From NCBI RefSeq assembly GCF_004854025.1, contig NZ_STGM01000002.1:1-64000 (forward strand): DNA of 64,000 nt. Reading direction: 5' to 3'. A program made the position numbers and the translations under genes. Positions 9,514 through 17,658 of this stretch are shown one piece after another. Each line of letters starts with the position of its first letter. Positions within the stretch are counted from its first letter, which is position 1. Origin of the DNA: Microbacterium hydrothermale. GTDB lineage: Bacteria; Actinomycetota; Actinomycetes; Actinomycetales; Microbacteriaceae. Below the pieces are notes generated by a model. It did not search any database, was not told the DNA's origin, and was given only the letters and a program-made list of their open reading frames with translations.

Positions 9514-10817
9514 ACGACCTCGCCCTCAACATCGTGCTCGTCGTGGTCTTCGTGCTGATCGGGGGCGTCTTCGCCGCCACCGAGATGGCCCTGGTCACGC
9601 TCCGGGAGAGCCAGGTCAACGCCCTCGCCGCTCGGGGCCGTCGCGGGCAGAAGGTCGCCGATCTCGCTCGCAACCCCAACACGTTCCTGTCCGCCGTCCA
9701 GATCGGCGTCACCGTGGCGGGGTTCGCGTCCGCGGCCTACGGCGCATCGTCGATCGCTCCGTCGGTGACGCCCCTGTTCGTGGCGTGGGGACTCGACGAG
9801 CCGATCGCGGCGACCGTGTCGACCATCGCCCTGACCCTGGTGATCGCCTACCTGTCGCTCGTCCTCGGCGAGCTCGTCCCCAAGCGGCTCGCGATCCAGC
9901 GGAACGCCGCGTTCGCGTACGGGGTCGCTCCCGTGCTCAACGGCTTCGCGACCCTCATGCGGCCCGTCATCTGGCTGCTGTCGATCTCCACCAACGTGCT
10001 GGTGCGCCTGCTGGGCGGCGACCCCGACAAGACCGGTGAAGAACTCACCGAGGAGGAGCTGCGCGACATCGTCTCCAGCCACGAGGGGCTGCCCGCCGAC
10101 GAGCGCCGCATCCTCGACGACGTCCTCTCGCTGCGCGACCGCCACGTCAGCGAGGTCATGCGCCCGCGGCCGGAGGTCGTGACCCTGGATGCCGCCGGCT
10201 CCATCGCCGAGGCCGTGCAGCGCGTGCGCGACCTGCCGTACTCGCGCTACCCGGTCGCCGAGCGCACGGTCGACGACGTCATCGGGTTCGTCCACGTGCG
10301 CGACCTCTACGAGGACACCTCGCGCCCGCTCACGGCCGTCGTGCGCGAGATCCGCTACATCCCGTCGACGGCGCGCGTGCTGCCCACCCTCACGGCCATG
10401 CGCGCGGAAGGAAGTCACATCGCCGTCGTGGTCGACGAGTACGGCGGCACCGACGGCATCGTGACGCTCGAAGACCTCGTCGAAGAGGTGGTCGGCGAGA
10501 TCTTCGACGAGTACGACGACGCGGCCGAGCAGCCCCTGGCCGAGGGCGAGCACGGCTCCGTGGAGGGCCGCTTGAACCTGCAGGACTTCGAGGAGGCGAC
10601 CGGCGTGACCCTGCCCCGGGGCGCCTCCGACACCGTCGCCGGTTTCGTCGTGGAGCGGCTCGGCCGCCTCGCGCGGGTCGGCGACACCGTGGAGGTCGAC
10701 GGTGCGACGCTGCAGGTCAGCGCCGTGGAGCGACGACGGGTCGCGGAGTTGCTGGTGACCCGGCATCCGGTCGACGACGACGAAGACGCACCGCGGGATC
10801 GCTTACCGCGGGACTGA
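9510..10817 (+). CDS. CNNM/HlyC-CorC family membrane protein with CBS domains
   Basis: A 435-residue membrane protein of the 'hemolysin'/CorC group, thought to act in Mg2+ or other divalent-cation transport. The N-terminal CNNM (DUF21) domain has about four hydrophobic segments with the signature GGVFAATEMALVTLRESQ. A CBS pair follows (from VSEVMRPRPEVVTLDA to GGTDGIVTLEDLVEEVVGEI). The C-terminal CorC/HlyC accessory domain ends with DTVEVDGATLQVSAVERRRV. ATG 9510 begins the first transmembrane helix at residue 6, as in homologs. The ATG overlaps the stop of a 30-codon upstream frame, suggesting coupled translation. Confidence 0.92.
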   Translation: MNDLALNIVLVVVFVLIGGVFAATEMALVTLRESQVNALAARGRRGQKVADLARNPNTFLSAVQIGVTVAGFASAAYGASSIAPSVTPLFVAWGLDEPIAATVSTIALTLVIAYLSLVLGELVPKRLAIQRNAAFAYGVAPVLNGFATLMRPVIWLLSISTNVLVRLLGGDPDKTGEELTEEELRDIVSSHEGLPADERRILDDVLSLRDRHVSEVMRPRPEVVTLDAAGSIAEAVQRVRDLPYSRYPVAERTVDDVIGFVHVRDLYEDTSRPLTAVVREIRYIPSTARVLPTLTAMRAEGSHIAVVVDEYGGTDGIVTLEDLVEEVVGEIFDEYDDAAEQPLAEGEHGSVEGRLNLQDFEEATGVTLPRGASDTVAGFVVERLGRLARVGDTVEVDGATLQVSAVERRRVAELLVTRHPVDDDEDAPRDRLPRD

Positions 10818-10894
10818 CGCGCGTTCCGGCGCGGGCCGTGCGTCGGGTGGGCGCGCGCGTGCTGCGCCGGAGCGGTGCTCCCGGCGCGGCGGAC

Positions 10895-11032
10895 TCAGGC
10901 GAGGTCGCCTCCGAGCGGGGCGGCGGAGTCACCCAGCTCGAAGTGATGCCCGTTGATGGCGAGCAGGTCGCGGTCGCCGTCGGGGAGGAAACCCGACGGC
11001 GCCGTGAAGCTCGCGTCGCTACGGCGGATCAT
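10895..11032 (-). CDS. Possible small protein, 45 residues
   Basis: A 45-codon frame starting at ATG 11032. Its codons are strongly biased to G or C at the third position (about 40 of 45 by my count), as real genes here are. The product (MIRRSDASFTAPSGFLPDG..., ending GDSAAPLGGDLA) has no membrane segment or recognised domain. There is no strong ribosome site, and it lies between the convergent CNNM gene and the divergent ohrR. An earlier in-frame start at 11146 would overlap the OhrR operator and is less likely. Confidence 0.4.
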   Translation of the reverse strand: MIRRSDASFTAPSGFLPDGDRDLLAINGHHFELGDSAAPLGGDLA

Positions 11033-11108
11033 GCGCCCATCGTCACCCGTCAGGGATCCCGACGGCAGGGGTTGACACGGCAGCCGGAAGGACGGCGGAC
11101 CTACTTGG

Positions 11109-11133
11109 TTGTGCACAATTGAATTGTGTGCAA
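11109..11133. promoter_or_regulatory. Probable OhrR operator
   Basis: A near-palindrome with arms TTGTGCACAATT and AATTGTGTGCAA around a central G at 11121; ten of twelve positions are complementary. It is very AT-rich against its surroundings and touches the start of ohrR. OhrR regulators are known to bind such inverted repeats and release them on oxidation by organic hydroperoxides, so this would control both ohrR and ohr. Confidence 0.75.
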
Positions 11134-11144
11134 TGGTTGTCCGC

Positions 11145-11624
11145 ATGCCCGCCGTCGACTCGCTCGTGTGCTTCGCGCTCTACGCCGCCAATCGCACGAC
11201 CACGCAGGCGTACCGCGTGCTCCTCGAGCCCTGGGGCCTCACCTACCCGCAATACATCGCGATGGTGACGCTCTGGAACGACGGCGAGCAGACCGTCAAG
11301 AGCCTCGGCGATGCGCTGCAGCTCGACTCGGGAACCCTCTCCCCGATGCTGGCTCGCATGGAGGCGTCGGGGTATCTCACCCGCACCCGCCGGGCCGACG
11401 ACGAACGCGTGGTTTCGGTCGCCCTCACCGAACGCGGAGCGGAGCTGAGAGAGGAGCTCTCCCACGTCCCCCGGTGCATCGCCGCGGGGGCGGGCCTCAC
11501 CGACGCCGACAGTGCGCGCGAGCTCATCGACGCCCTGCACCAGCTCACCGAGGCGATGAAAGACCTGCGCGACCACCCCGACGCGATCCTCGGGGCCGCG
11601 GGCGCCCCTCGACCCCGGACCTGA
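11145..11624 (+). CDS. ohrR: MarR-family organic peroxide sensor/repressor OhrR
   Basis: A 159-residue winged-helix regulator. Cys9 in LVCFALY sits where OhrR proteins carry their peroxidatic cysteine, next to the conserved aromatic residues. The helix-turn-helix runs through LGDALQLDSGTLSPMLARME, and the wing through TRRADDERVVSVALT. ohr follows after about 38 bases in the same direction, a classical pairing. The start is uncertain: ATG 11145 gives a compact N-terminus, and an in-frame ATG at 11133 lies inside the operator. Neither has a good Shine-Dalgarno. Function is well supported by motif and neighbour. Confidence 0.88.
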   Translation: MPAVDSLVCFALYAANRTTTQAYRVLLEPWGLTYPQYIAMVTLWNDGEQTVKSLGDALQLDSGTLSPMLARMEASGYLTRTRRADDERVVSVALTERGAELREELSHVPRCIAAGAGLTDADSARELIDALHQLTEAMKDLRDHPDAILGAAGAPRPRT

Positions 11625-11662
11625 TCCGACTCCCCCTTCCTCGTCCACAGAAAGGAACCCCC

Positions 11663-12082
11663 ATGGACGTTCTCTACACCGCAGAAGCCGTCTCCACCGG
11701 CCACGGCCGCACCGGTCACGTGACCGCCGGCGACTACATCGACCTCGAGGTCGCCCCGCCGAAGGAGATGGGCGGATCGGGGGCGGGCACCAACCCCGAG
11801 CAGCTGTTCGCCGCAGGTTACGCGGCCTGCTTCCACGGCGCGCTGCACGCCGTCGCGCGCGGCCGCAAGATCACGCTCGAGGACTCCTCCGTGGGCGGCC
11901 GCGTGCAGATCGGCCCGAACGGGCAGGGCGGGTACCAGCTCGCCGTGCTGCTCGAAGTGGTCCTCCCCGGCGTCGAGCACGAGCTCGCGCAGGAGCTCGC
12001 CGACCAGGCGCACCAGGTGTGCCCCTACTCGAACGCCACGCGCGGCAACATCGAGGTCACGGTCACCGTCTCCGAGGACTGA
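11663..12082 (+). CDS. ohr: Organic hydroperoxide resistance protein (peroxiredoxin-like)
   Basis: Reduces organic and fatty-acid hydroperoxides using a lipoyl-dependent thiol cycle, in the cytoplasm. The product is 139 residues, the normal Ohr length. Both catalytic cysteines are present: Cys56 in GYAACFHGAL and Cys120 in VCPYSNATRGN. The NPEQLFAAGY segment carries the conserved Glu. AAAGGAA provides the ribosome site before ATG 11663. It is downstream of ohrR and presumably derepressed by peroxides through the 11109-11133 operator. A strong hairpin follows. Confidence 0.96.
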   Translation: MDVLYTAEAVSTGHGRTGHVTAGDYIDLEVAPPKEMGGSGAGTNPEQLFAAGYAACFHGALHAVARGRKITLEDSSVGGRVQIGPNGQGGYQLAVLLEVVLPGVEHELAQELADQAHQVCPYSNATRGNIEVTVTVSED

Positions 12083-12121
12083 CACCGCTCGCGCCCCGTC
12101 CTGGGTCCGCCTCCGGCAGAG

Positions 12122-12153
12122 CGAACGCCGCCCGCTTCCCGCGGGCGGCGTTC
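12122..12153. terminator. Bidirectional terminator between ohr and the PIG-L gene
   Basis: A 13-bp perfect stem GAACGCCGCCCGC / GCGGGCGGCGTTC with a short loop, placed between two convergent genes. TTCG-type tails occur on both sides. Confidence 0.8.
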
Positions 12154-12158
12154 GTGTC

Positions 12159-13253
12159 TCACGACAGCTGCAGTTCGTCCTCGGTCTTGCCGTACGAGCG
12201 ACGGAGCCACTGACCGAAACCGGGCTGGGCGAGGCACGCCGCCGCGTCCCCGCACGTGACGACCGGGTCCTTCGCGGCGTAGACCTGGTACACGCCGACC
12301 TTCGCGTCCAGCGGGGCGCCGATCACGTTCACCGGCTGCCGCTTGGACGGGTAGCCGATGTAGTAGGTCACCGCCGCGGCATCCACCCCCACCGTCGGCG
12401 CGACGGCGCGCACGAGCGAACCGACACACGAGTGATCGGGGTGGTCACCGCGGGCGAACGCGCTCTCGTGCGGGATGTTCGTGGTGATGCGGTCGGGTCG
12501 ACCGGCGTGGATCAGCTCCGCGATCGTGTCCGAGAGCCGACTGGCGTCCAGGGTGGGGCCGTCGTCGATCGGCGCCAGCGCGGGCACGATGCCGTTGATG
12601 AGCTGTGTGAGCCCGGCATCCCCGGTGCTGGGGAACCCCTTCGCACTGAGGTTCCCGTCCGGCAGGCGGAGCGTCGTGATCGACAGCCGAGGATCGTCGG
12701 ATGGGACGAAGCGCGTCACGCGCGCTCCGCTGAGCAGCGTGATCTGCCGTGTGTCCCACGGCGCCGTGCTGCCGCGCATCTCGTCGTAGGCGGCGCGGAT
12801 CCCGGCCTCGCGCTGCTCCGCGTAGCCGAGTCCGCGACCCGCATCTCCGGCGGTGACGAAGATCGTGCGCAGCGTGGCACCCGACGAGATCAGCTCGCCG
12901 AGATGGGGATTGGCGAAGATGATGTCGTCGTCGGCGTGCGCCCACACCGCGACGGTGGTGTCCGCTCCGGGCTCCTCGAAGGCGGGTGACGCGTCGCGCG
13001 GGGCGTCGCGGGGCAGGGGCACGATCGGGCTCAGCTTCACCCACGTCCCGTCCGGACCGTCGGCACGTCGCAGGTCGCGGTAGACGAGGGCGCCGCCGCC
13101 GATCGCGGCCAGGCCGCCCACGGCCAGGCCGCCGAGGAGCAGGGCGCGACGCGACACCTTCGGCCGGCGGCTGTCCGCCCCGCCGTTCGCGGCGCCGCCC
13201 GACCCGTCGCCCCGCGCGGGTTCGGTGCCCGATGGCTCGTCGATGTCACTCAC
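12159..13253 (-). CDS. Exported PIG-L family deacetylase (Tat-type signal)
   Basis: A zinc-dependent GlcNAc-PI/LmbE-type deacetylase of 364 residues, expected to act outside the membrane. The N-terminus has a twin-arginine-like signal, KVSRRALLLGGLAVGG, starting near residue 32. The zinc motif is AHADDDIIFANP (H106, D108, D109; usual form AHPDDD), and the third ligand is in GDHPDHS further on. The C-terminus FGQWLRRSYGKTEDELQL is nearly shared with the second PIG-L protein at 14615-15718, so the two are paralogs. The substrate is probably an acetylated surface sugar. An accessory Tat set encoded at 22.5-24.9 kb is a possible exporter (inference). Confidence 0.85.
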   Translation of the reverse strand: MSDIDEPSGTEPARGDGSGGAANGGADSRRPKVSRRALLLGGLAVGGLAAIGGGALVYRDLRRADGPDGTWVKLSPIVPLPRDAPRDASPAFEEPGADTTVAVWAHADDDIIFANPHLGELISSGATLRTIFVTAGDAGRGLGYAEQREAGIRAAYDEMRGSTAPWDTRQITLLSGARVTRFVPSDDPRLSITTLRLPDGNLSAKGFPSTGDAGLTQLINGIVPALAPIDDGPTLDASRLSDTIAELIHAGRPDRITTNIPHESAFARGDHPDHSCVGSLVRAVAPTVGVDAAAVTYYIGYPSKRQPVNVIGAPLDAKVGVYQVYAAKDPVVTCGDAAACLAQPGFGQWLRRSYGKTEDELQLS

Positions 13254-13506
13254 GGCGACTCCGTCCTGTGCTGCGCCCCCCGGCGACGGATGTGCGGGTT
13301 CCCCCTCGCCCTCAGGCGTATGTCGACGGTACCGCGAAGCGCGTCGCTCACCGCACGCGAAACCCCGCGTCGGCGCGACGTCAGGGACTTAGCGAACCGT
13401 TCGACCTTTCGATCATCCCGCGGGTGAAGGCCCGGCGTCGGTGAGCCCACCTGGTCCATGGCCGATGCTCAGCCGGCACCTAAGGACGCTCGCGACACTC
13501 TCCGTC

Positions 13507-13788
13507 ATGCAGACGTCCTCACCGCCGCGGTCTCTGTCGCCCATCGCCCTCCGGGTGCGCGCCGTCCTCAACGACTGGGACCCGATCGGCGTCCACCTCA
13601 TCGGTCCGGGGTGGCCCGACGACGAGTACGACGACCTGATACTCCCGATCCTCAAAGCCCTCGAGGTCGAACCGAGCGTGGACGACCTCGCCGCGGATCT
13701 GCGCGAGGTGATCGAGGTCGACTACGGCCTGCCCACCCCGGACGGATGCCACGACGCCGCCCGTTCCCTCCTCGCTCTGGCACCCTGA
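13507..13788 (+). CDS. Small conserved protein, DUF1871-like
   Basis: A 93-residue soluble protein. The central segment VLNDWDPIGVHLIGPGWPDDEYDDLILPIL resembles the DUF1871/YugE-like pattern of W-D-P-I followed by an acidic D-E-Y motif. I assign this from memory only. No catalytic motif or signal is seen. ATG 13507 is preferred to a GTG at 13441, since sequence before residue 1 has no family character. No good ribosome site is visible. It lies divergently upstream of the first PIG-L gene. Confidence 0.55.
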   Translation: MQTSSPPRSLSPIALRVRAVLNDWDPIGVHLIGPGWPDDEYDDLILPILKALEVEPSVDDLAADLREVIEVDYGLPTPDGCHDAARSLLALAP

Positions 13789-13858
13789 GCGCTAACCTCC
13801 CCCGGTCGCGCACGCAAGCCCTGCCGAGTCGTCACCGCCGCGTCCTATCGTGCCGAGC

Positions 13859-14383
13859 ATGGTCGATCTCACCCGCCCCCAGACGCCCGATCCGTACCCG
13901 CTGCTTCCCGCCACGGCCTCGTTCGACGTCGTCAGCGACGACGTCACCGACGGGCAGCCCCTGAAGGACGACCAGGTCGCCGAGAAGGGCAACACCTCCC
14001 CCCACCTGCGGTGGTCCGGGGCGCCGGAGGGCACGAAGTCGTTCGTCGTGACCTGCTTCGATCCGGACGCTCCGACGCCGAGCGGTTTCTGGCACTGGGT
14101 CCTCGTCGACATCCCCGCCGACGTGCACGAGCTCACCACCGGCGCTTCCGCCGGCGACCTGCCCGGCGCCGCGTTCCACGTGCGCAACGACGGCGGCGAG
14201 GCCGGCTTCATGGGCGCCGCGCCCCCGCAGGGCGATCAGCCCCACCGCTACTTCTTCGTCGTCCACGCGGTGGGCGAGGAATCCCTCGGCGTCGACCGCG
14301 ATGCGAGCCCCGCCGTGGTGTCGTTCAACCTGGCGTTCAAGACGACCGGTCGCGCCATCCTGCACGGCACCTACGAGCACTGA
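13859..14383 (+). CDS. YbhB/YbcL family Raf kinase inhibitor-like protein
   Basis: A PEBP-fold protein of 174 residues, a family that binds phosphorylated or other anionic ligands; its cellular role is not defined. Family motifs are present: [18 protein letters not shown], the ligand-site [16 protein letters not shown], and [20 protein letters not shown] 13859 is chosen because TATCGT ends 7 bases upstream, the leaderless pattern. A GTG at 13850 is inside that spacing. The following 73-residue gene begins 9 bases after the stop, so the two form an operon. Confidence 0.92.
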   Translation: MVDLTRPQTPDPYPLLPATASFDVVSDDVTDGQPLKDDQVAEKGNTSPHLRWSGAPEGTKSFVVTCFDPDAPTPSGFWHWVLVDIPADVHELTTGASAGDLPGAAFHVRNDGGEAGFMGAAPPQGDQPHRYFFVVHAVGEESLGVDRDASPAVVSFNLAFKTTGRAILHGTYEH

Positions 14384-14392
14384 GGAGCCGAC

Positions 14393-14614
14393 ATGACGCA
14401 GCGCCAGGACGGCTTCGACAAGGCCGAGACGATCGCGGGTGTCGAGGGGCGGGTGCAGGACCGCTTCCCCGAGGCTCCGCACAAGGTCGTCCACGACGAG
14501 GCCGTCGCCGCGGTCGACAAGTACGCGAATGCGCCCGTGAAGGATTTCGTCGACATCATCGCCGAGCGCGAGGCGCGTGCGGCCGTCGAGGACGCGCTCG
14601 CCACGGACGACTGA
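14393..14614 (+). CDS. Small three-helix-bundle-like protein
   Basis: A 73-residue, highly charged, all-helical protein. The pattern EGRVQDRFP ... VVHDEAVAAVDKY ... VKDFVDIIAEREARAAVED resembles the actinobacterial three-helix bundle dimerization domain often found alone or beside regulators (from recollection). GAGGAGCC precedes the ATG. It is co-transcribed with the PEBP-like gene. Its stop codon abuts the stop of the convergent PIG-L gene in a shared TGATCA, with no intergenic space. Confidence 0.7.
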   Translation: MTQRQDGFDKAETIAGVEGRVQDRFPEAPHKVVHDEAVAAVDKYANAPVKDFVDIIAEREARAAVEDALATDD

Positions 14615-15718
14615 TCACCCCAGCTGCAGCTCGGCCTCGGTCTTCGGGTACGACCGCTGCAGCCACTCGCCGAACTTGCGCGTCTTCAGGCAGCTGCCGC
14701 GATCGGCGCAGCGGATGACGCTGTCCTGCTGCGTGTAGATCCGGTACGTGTCCACCTTGGCGTCCAGCACCGCGCCGTCCAGGTTGCGGGGCAGGTTCTC
14801 CGAGGGGTATCCCACGAAGTAGCGGATGCCGGGAGCGACCGTCGCATCGGACGACAGGGCGTCCCGCACCAGGGAGCCCACGACCGAGTGGTCGGGGTGA
14901 TCCCCGGGCGCGAATGCGCTTCCGCGGGGGATGTGCGTGAGGGTGCGCGTCGGCCGCACCGCGTCGGCCAGTTCGCGCAGCGACGCGACGAGGTGGTCGC
15001 GGTCGATCGCGGGTCCGCCGTCCACCGGCGCGAGCGAGGCGAGCGAGCCGTCGAAGAGCTTGCTCAGGGTCGCGAAGCCGGTCGCGGCGAAACCGCCGTC
15101 CGTGATGTTGCCGTCGGGCAGGCGCACGTAGGTCACCGAGATGCGGTCGTCACCGTCGGGGCTGAGCCGGCGGATGTGCAGGCCGGTGTCGAGGGTGATC
15201 TCGTCGGCGTGCCAGAGTCCCTCCCGCCCGCGCATGGCGTTGTAGGCGCGCAGGATGCCGAGCTCCCGCGCCTGCACGTACTCCATGCCCTTGCCCGCGT
15301 CGCCCGCCGTGACGAAGACGGTCCGCACGCACTCCCCCGCGGCGATCGCATCCGAGAGGGTCGGGTTGGCGAAGATGATGTCGTCGTCGGGGTGCGCCCA
15401 GATGCTGAGCAGCGTCGGAGCCCCCTCGCACACCTGCGCGGCGGGCGAGACGGGGGGACTCGGCGTCGTCGGGGTGGCGGACGGGGTCGGCGTCGATGTG
15501 GGTGTCGGGTTCGGCTCCTCCGTCGCGATCGGGGAGGAGGACGGTGACGGCGACGCGACCGCATCGATCGCGGCGGGGTCCCCGACGGGCCGCAGCAGAG
15601 CGAAGGCGAAGATCGCCGCCACGGCGACGAAGAGCACCGCGGCGATGGCGATCGCCGCGATGAGACCGGCCGATCCTTCGCGCCGCACGCCGGTGAGGGG
15701 CGGCGGGACGCGGCTCAT
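14615..15718 (-). CDS. Membrane-anchored PIG-L family deacetylase (second paralog)
   Basis: A zinc-dependent deacetylase of 367 residues. One transmembrane helix lies near residues 17-43 and a Ser/Thr/Pro-rich linker at about 55-92 projects the catalytic domain outside. The zinc motif AHPDDDIIFANP is at 108-119 and GDHPDHSVVG is the later ligand site. GGAGG sits 7 bases before ATG 15718, which is why longer upstream starts are rejected. It shares the C-terminus (FGEWLQRSYPKTEAELQL) with the first PIG-L protein but has a different export mode. It is divergent from the exopolysaccharide gene at 16044, so the GGRTGA array between them could regulate both. Confidence 0.88.
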   Translation of the reverse strand: MSRVPPPLTGVRREGSAGLIAAIAIAAVLFVAVAAIFAFALLRPVGDPAAIDAVASPSPSSSPIATEEPNPTPTSTPTPSATPTTPSPPVSPAAQVCEGAPTLLSIWAHPDDDIIFANPTLSDAIAAGECVRTVFVTAGDAGKGMEYVQARELGILRAYNAMRGREGLWHADEITLDTGLHIRRLSPDGDDRISVTYVRLPDGNITDGGFAATGFATLSKLFDGSLASLAPVDGGPAIDRDHLVASLRELADAVRPTRTLTHIPRGSAFAPGDHPDHSVVGSLVRDALSSDATVAPGIRYFVGYPSENLPRNLDGAVLDAKVDTYRIYTQQDSVIRCADRGSCLKTRKFGEWLQRSYPKTEAELQLG

Positions 15719-15896
15719 CGTGTTCCTCCGGGCGGCGGGTGGGCATCCGTCCCGCGGCGCGGGCGTGATCTCGCGACGGCCTCGTCGGCCGATCCGCTGC
15801 CCGAGTGTAGGCGACGAGGGGCACCGGGGCCACCGCGCGAGCAGGACTCCCCCAGCTTGGACCGTCGACGCGCAGTCGTACGACACGCCCGGGGCT

Positions 15897-15977
15897 TCAC
15901 CCGATGGGTGAGTTATCGGATGACGACCAGGGTGTTTCAGCCTCGTGACAAGAGACGCAGGGTGACTTATCGGGTGA
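15897..15977. promoter_or_regulatory. Phased GGRTGA half-site array upstream of the first glycosylphosphotransferase
   Basis: Hexamers GGGTGA (15906), GGATGA (15918) and GGGTGT (15930) are each 12 bases apart. A second pair GGGTGA (15960) and GGGTGA (15972) is again 12 apart. The two 19-base units at 15906-15924 and 15960-15978 match at 17 positions (GGGTGA, C/G, TTATCGG, G/A, TGAC). An inverted copy TCACCC at 15897 faces the first site. The 15719-16043 region has no gene and lies between divergent genes. Direct repeats with this regular spacing suggest cooperative binding of a regulator. Confidence 0.6.
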
Positions 15978-16043
15978 CATTGGCCTGTTATCGTTCACGG
16001 GGTAAGCCGAGATGCTCGCCGGCGGGGGGAGGAGCTGCACACC

Positions 16044-17582
16044 GTGACGTCTGACCTGCAGGTAAGCGCCGCATCCTCCGATGCGGACGCCCTCGACGAA
16101 CCGGGCCCGAGAGAAACCGCGGCATCCGCGCCGATGTACCGTCGCGACCCGTGGCGGCGTCGCTATCGGCGCAATCTGGCCATCACCGACCTCTTCTCCC
16201 TGATCTGGGTGGTCTACGGGACGCAGCTGCTCTGGTTCGGCCTCGGCAACGTCCAGGTCGCCGCGGGACGCGACAGCCGGATCAGCGACCTGTCGTACTG
16301 GGTCTTCTCGGCGATCCTCATCGTCACCTGGATGTGGGCGCTGTCGTTCGTCGACTCGCGCAGCGACCGCGTGATCGGGACCGGCTCGGCGGAGTACGTG
16401 CGCATCGCCGATGCGAGCTTCCGCCTCTTCGGCACGGTCGCCATCATCGCCTTCCTCACGCAGATCGACGTGGCTCGCGGGTACCTGCTCATCAGCCTGC
16501 CCCTCGGCATCCTGGTCCTCATCTTCACGCGATGGATGTGGCGTCAGTGGCTGATCGCGCAGCGCTCGCGCGGACTCTACTCGGCCAACCTCCTCCTCGT
16601 GGGGTCCCTTCCCTCGGTCACGCAGCTGGCCCGCGAATTCGCGCGGACGCCGAGCGCCGGATACCGGGTGGTCGGCGCCTGCGTCCCCAACGGCAAGATC
16701 GCCGACGTCATCCCGGGCACCGTCATTCCCGTGATGGGTCACGTGGGAGACGTCACCCGCGCGCTGCAGGTCACGGGAGCCGACACGGTCGCCATCACCA
16801 GCGCCGACGACCTGCCGGCCGACAAGGTCAAGCAGATCTCCTGGAGCCTGGAGGCCGGCCGGCAGCACCTCGTGCTGGCGCCGAGCATCATCGACATCGC
16901 CGGCCCGCGCCTGCACACGCGCCCGGTGGCCGGCCTTCCCCTCATCCACGTCGAGACGCCGAAGTTCTCGCGCGGCCAGAGCTTCCTCAAGCGCAGTGTC
17001 GACCTGGTCGCGGCGTCGGTGGGCGTGATCCTGCTGAGCCCGCTGCTCGTCTTCCTGATGATCGCCGTGCGCCTGTCGAGCGATGGGCCCATCTTCTTCC
17101 GTCAGACGCGCATCGGGTTCCGCGGCCGCGAGTTCACGATGATCAAGTTCCGCTCGATGGTGGTCAACGCCGAGGATCTCCTCGAGCAGCTCGCCGCGCA
17201 GGAGCGCGACGCGGGCAACGAGGTTCTCTTCAAGATGAAGAACGACCCGCGCGTCACGCCGATCGGACGGATCATGCGCAAGTTCAGCCTCGACGAACTC
17301 CCCCAGCTGTTCAACGTGATCGGCGGCTCGATGTCGCTCGTCGGTCCCCGTCCCCCGCTGCCCTCCGAGGTGGCGGTCTACGCCGACCACGTCCACCGCC
17401 GCTTCCTCGCCAAGCCGGGTATCACCGGACTCTGGCAGGTCAGCGGGCGGTCCTCGCTGTCGTGGGAGGAATCGGTCCGTCTCGACCTCTCCTACGTCGA
17501 GAACTGGACCCTGCTCGGCGACTTCGTCATCCTCGGCAAGACCGCCCGCGCCGCCCTGGCGCCGGGCGAGACGGCCGCGTGA
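16044..17582 (+). CDS. Exopolysaccharide polyprenyl glycosylphosphotransferase
   Basis: Membrane enzyme that starts exopolysaccharide repeat-unit synthesis by transferring a sugar-1-phosphate to undecaprenyl phosphate. The product has 512 residues. An N-terminal cytoplasmic stretch of about 50 residues is followed by four or five transmembrane helices, a CoA-binding-like middle domain, and the C-terminal bacterial sugar transferase domain. Domain motifs include KRSVDLVAASVGV, FFRQTRIGFRGREFTMIKFRSM, KFSLDELPQLFNV, GPRPPLP and KPGITGLWQVSGRSSL. The GTG at 16044 follows a GGGGGGAGGA ribosome site. UDP-glucose dehydrogenase lies 76 bases downstream. It is paralogous to the enzyme at 25936. The sugar specificity is unknown. 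Confidence 0.93.
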   Translation: MTSDLQVSAASSDADALDEPGPRETAASAPMYRRDPWRRRYRRNLAITDLFSLIWVVYGTQLLWFGLGNVQVAAGRDSRISDLSYWVFSAILIVTWMWALSFVDSRSDRVIGTGSAEYVRIADASFRLFGTVAIIAFLTQIDVARGYLLISLPLGILVLIFTRWMWRQWLIAQRSRGLYSANLLLVGSLPSVTQLAREFARTPSAGYRVVGACVPNGKIADVIPGTVIPVMGHVGDVTRALQVTGADTVAITSADDLPADKVKQISWSLEAGRQHLVLAPSIIDIAGPRLHTRPVAGLPLIHVETPKFSRGQSFLKRSVDLVAASVGVILLSPLLVFLMIAVRLSSDGPIFFRQTRIGFRGREFTMIKFRSMVVNAEDLLEQLAAQERDAGNEVLFKMKNDPRVTPIGRIMRKFSLDELPQLFNVIGGSMSLVGPRPPLPSEVAVYADHVHRRFLAKPGITGLWQVSGRSSLSWEESVRLDLSYVENWTLLGDFVILGKTARAALAPGETAA

Positions 17583-17658
17583 GAATCCTGCGCTCCCTCG
17601 CGGGTCCGCGAACCGGTGTCACCGTGTCGCGTCGACGTGAATCTGAAAGGCTCTGATC

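Noticed and set aside
15897..15978. CRISPR-like repeat
   Set aside because: Only two long units and short half-sites are present, with no spacers of constant length beyond 12-base phasing and no cas genes.
15897..17396. 499-codon minus-strand frame ending at the GGRTGA array
   Set aside because: It is antisense to the glycosylphosphotransferase. The predicted product has no hydrophobic or domain pattern.
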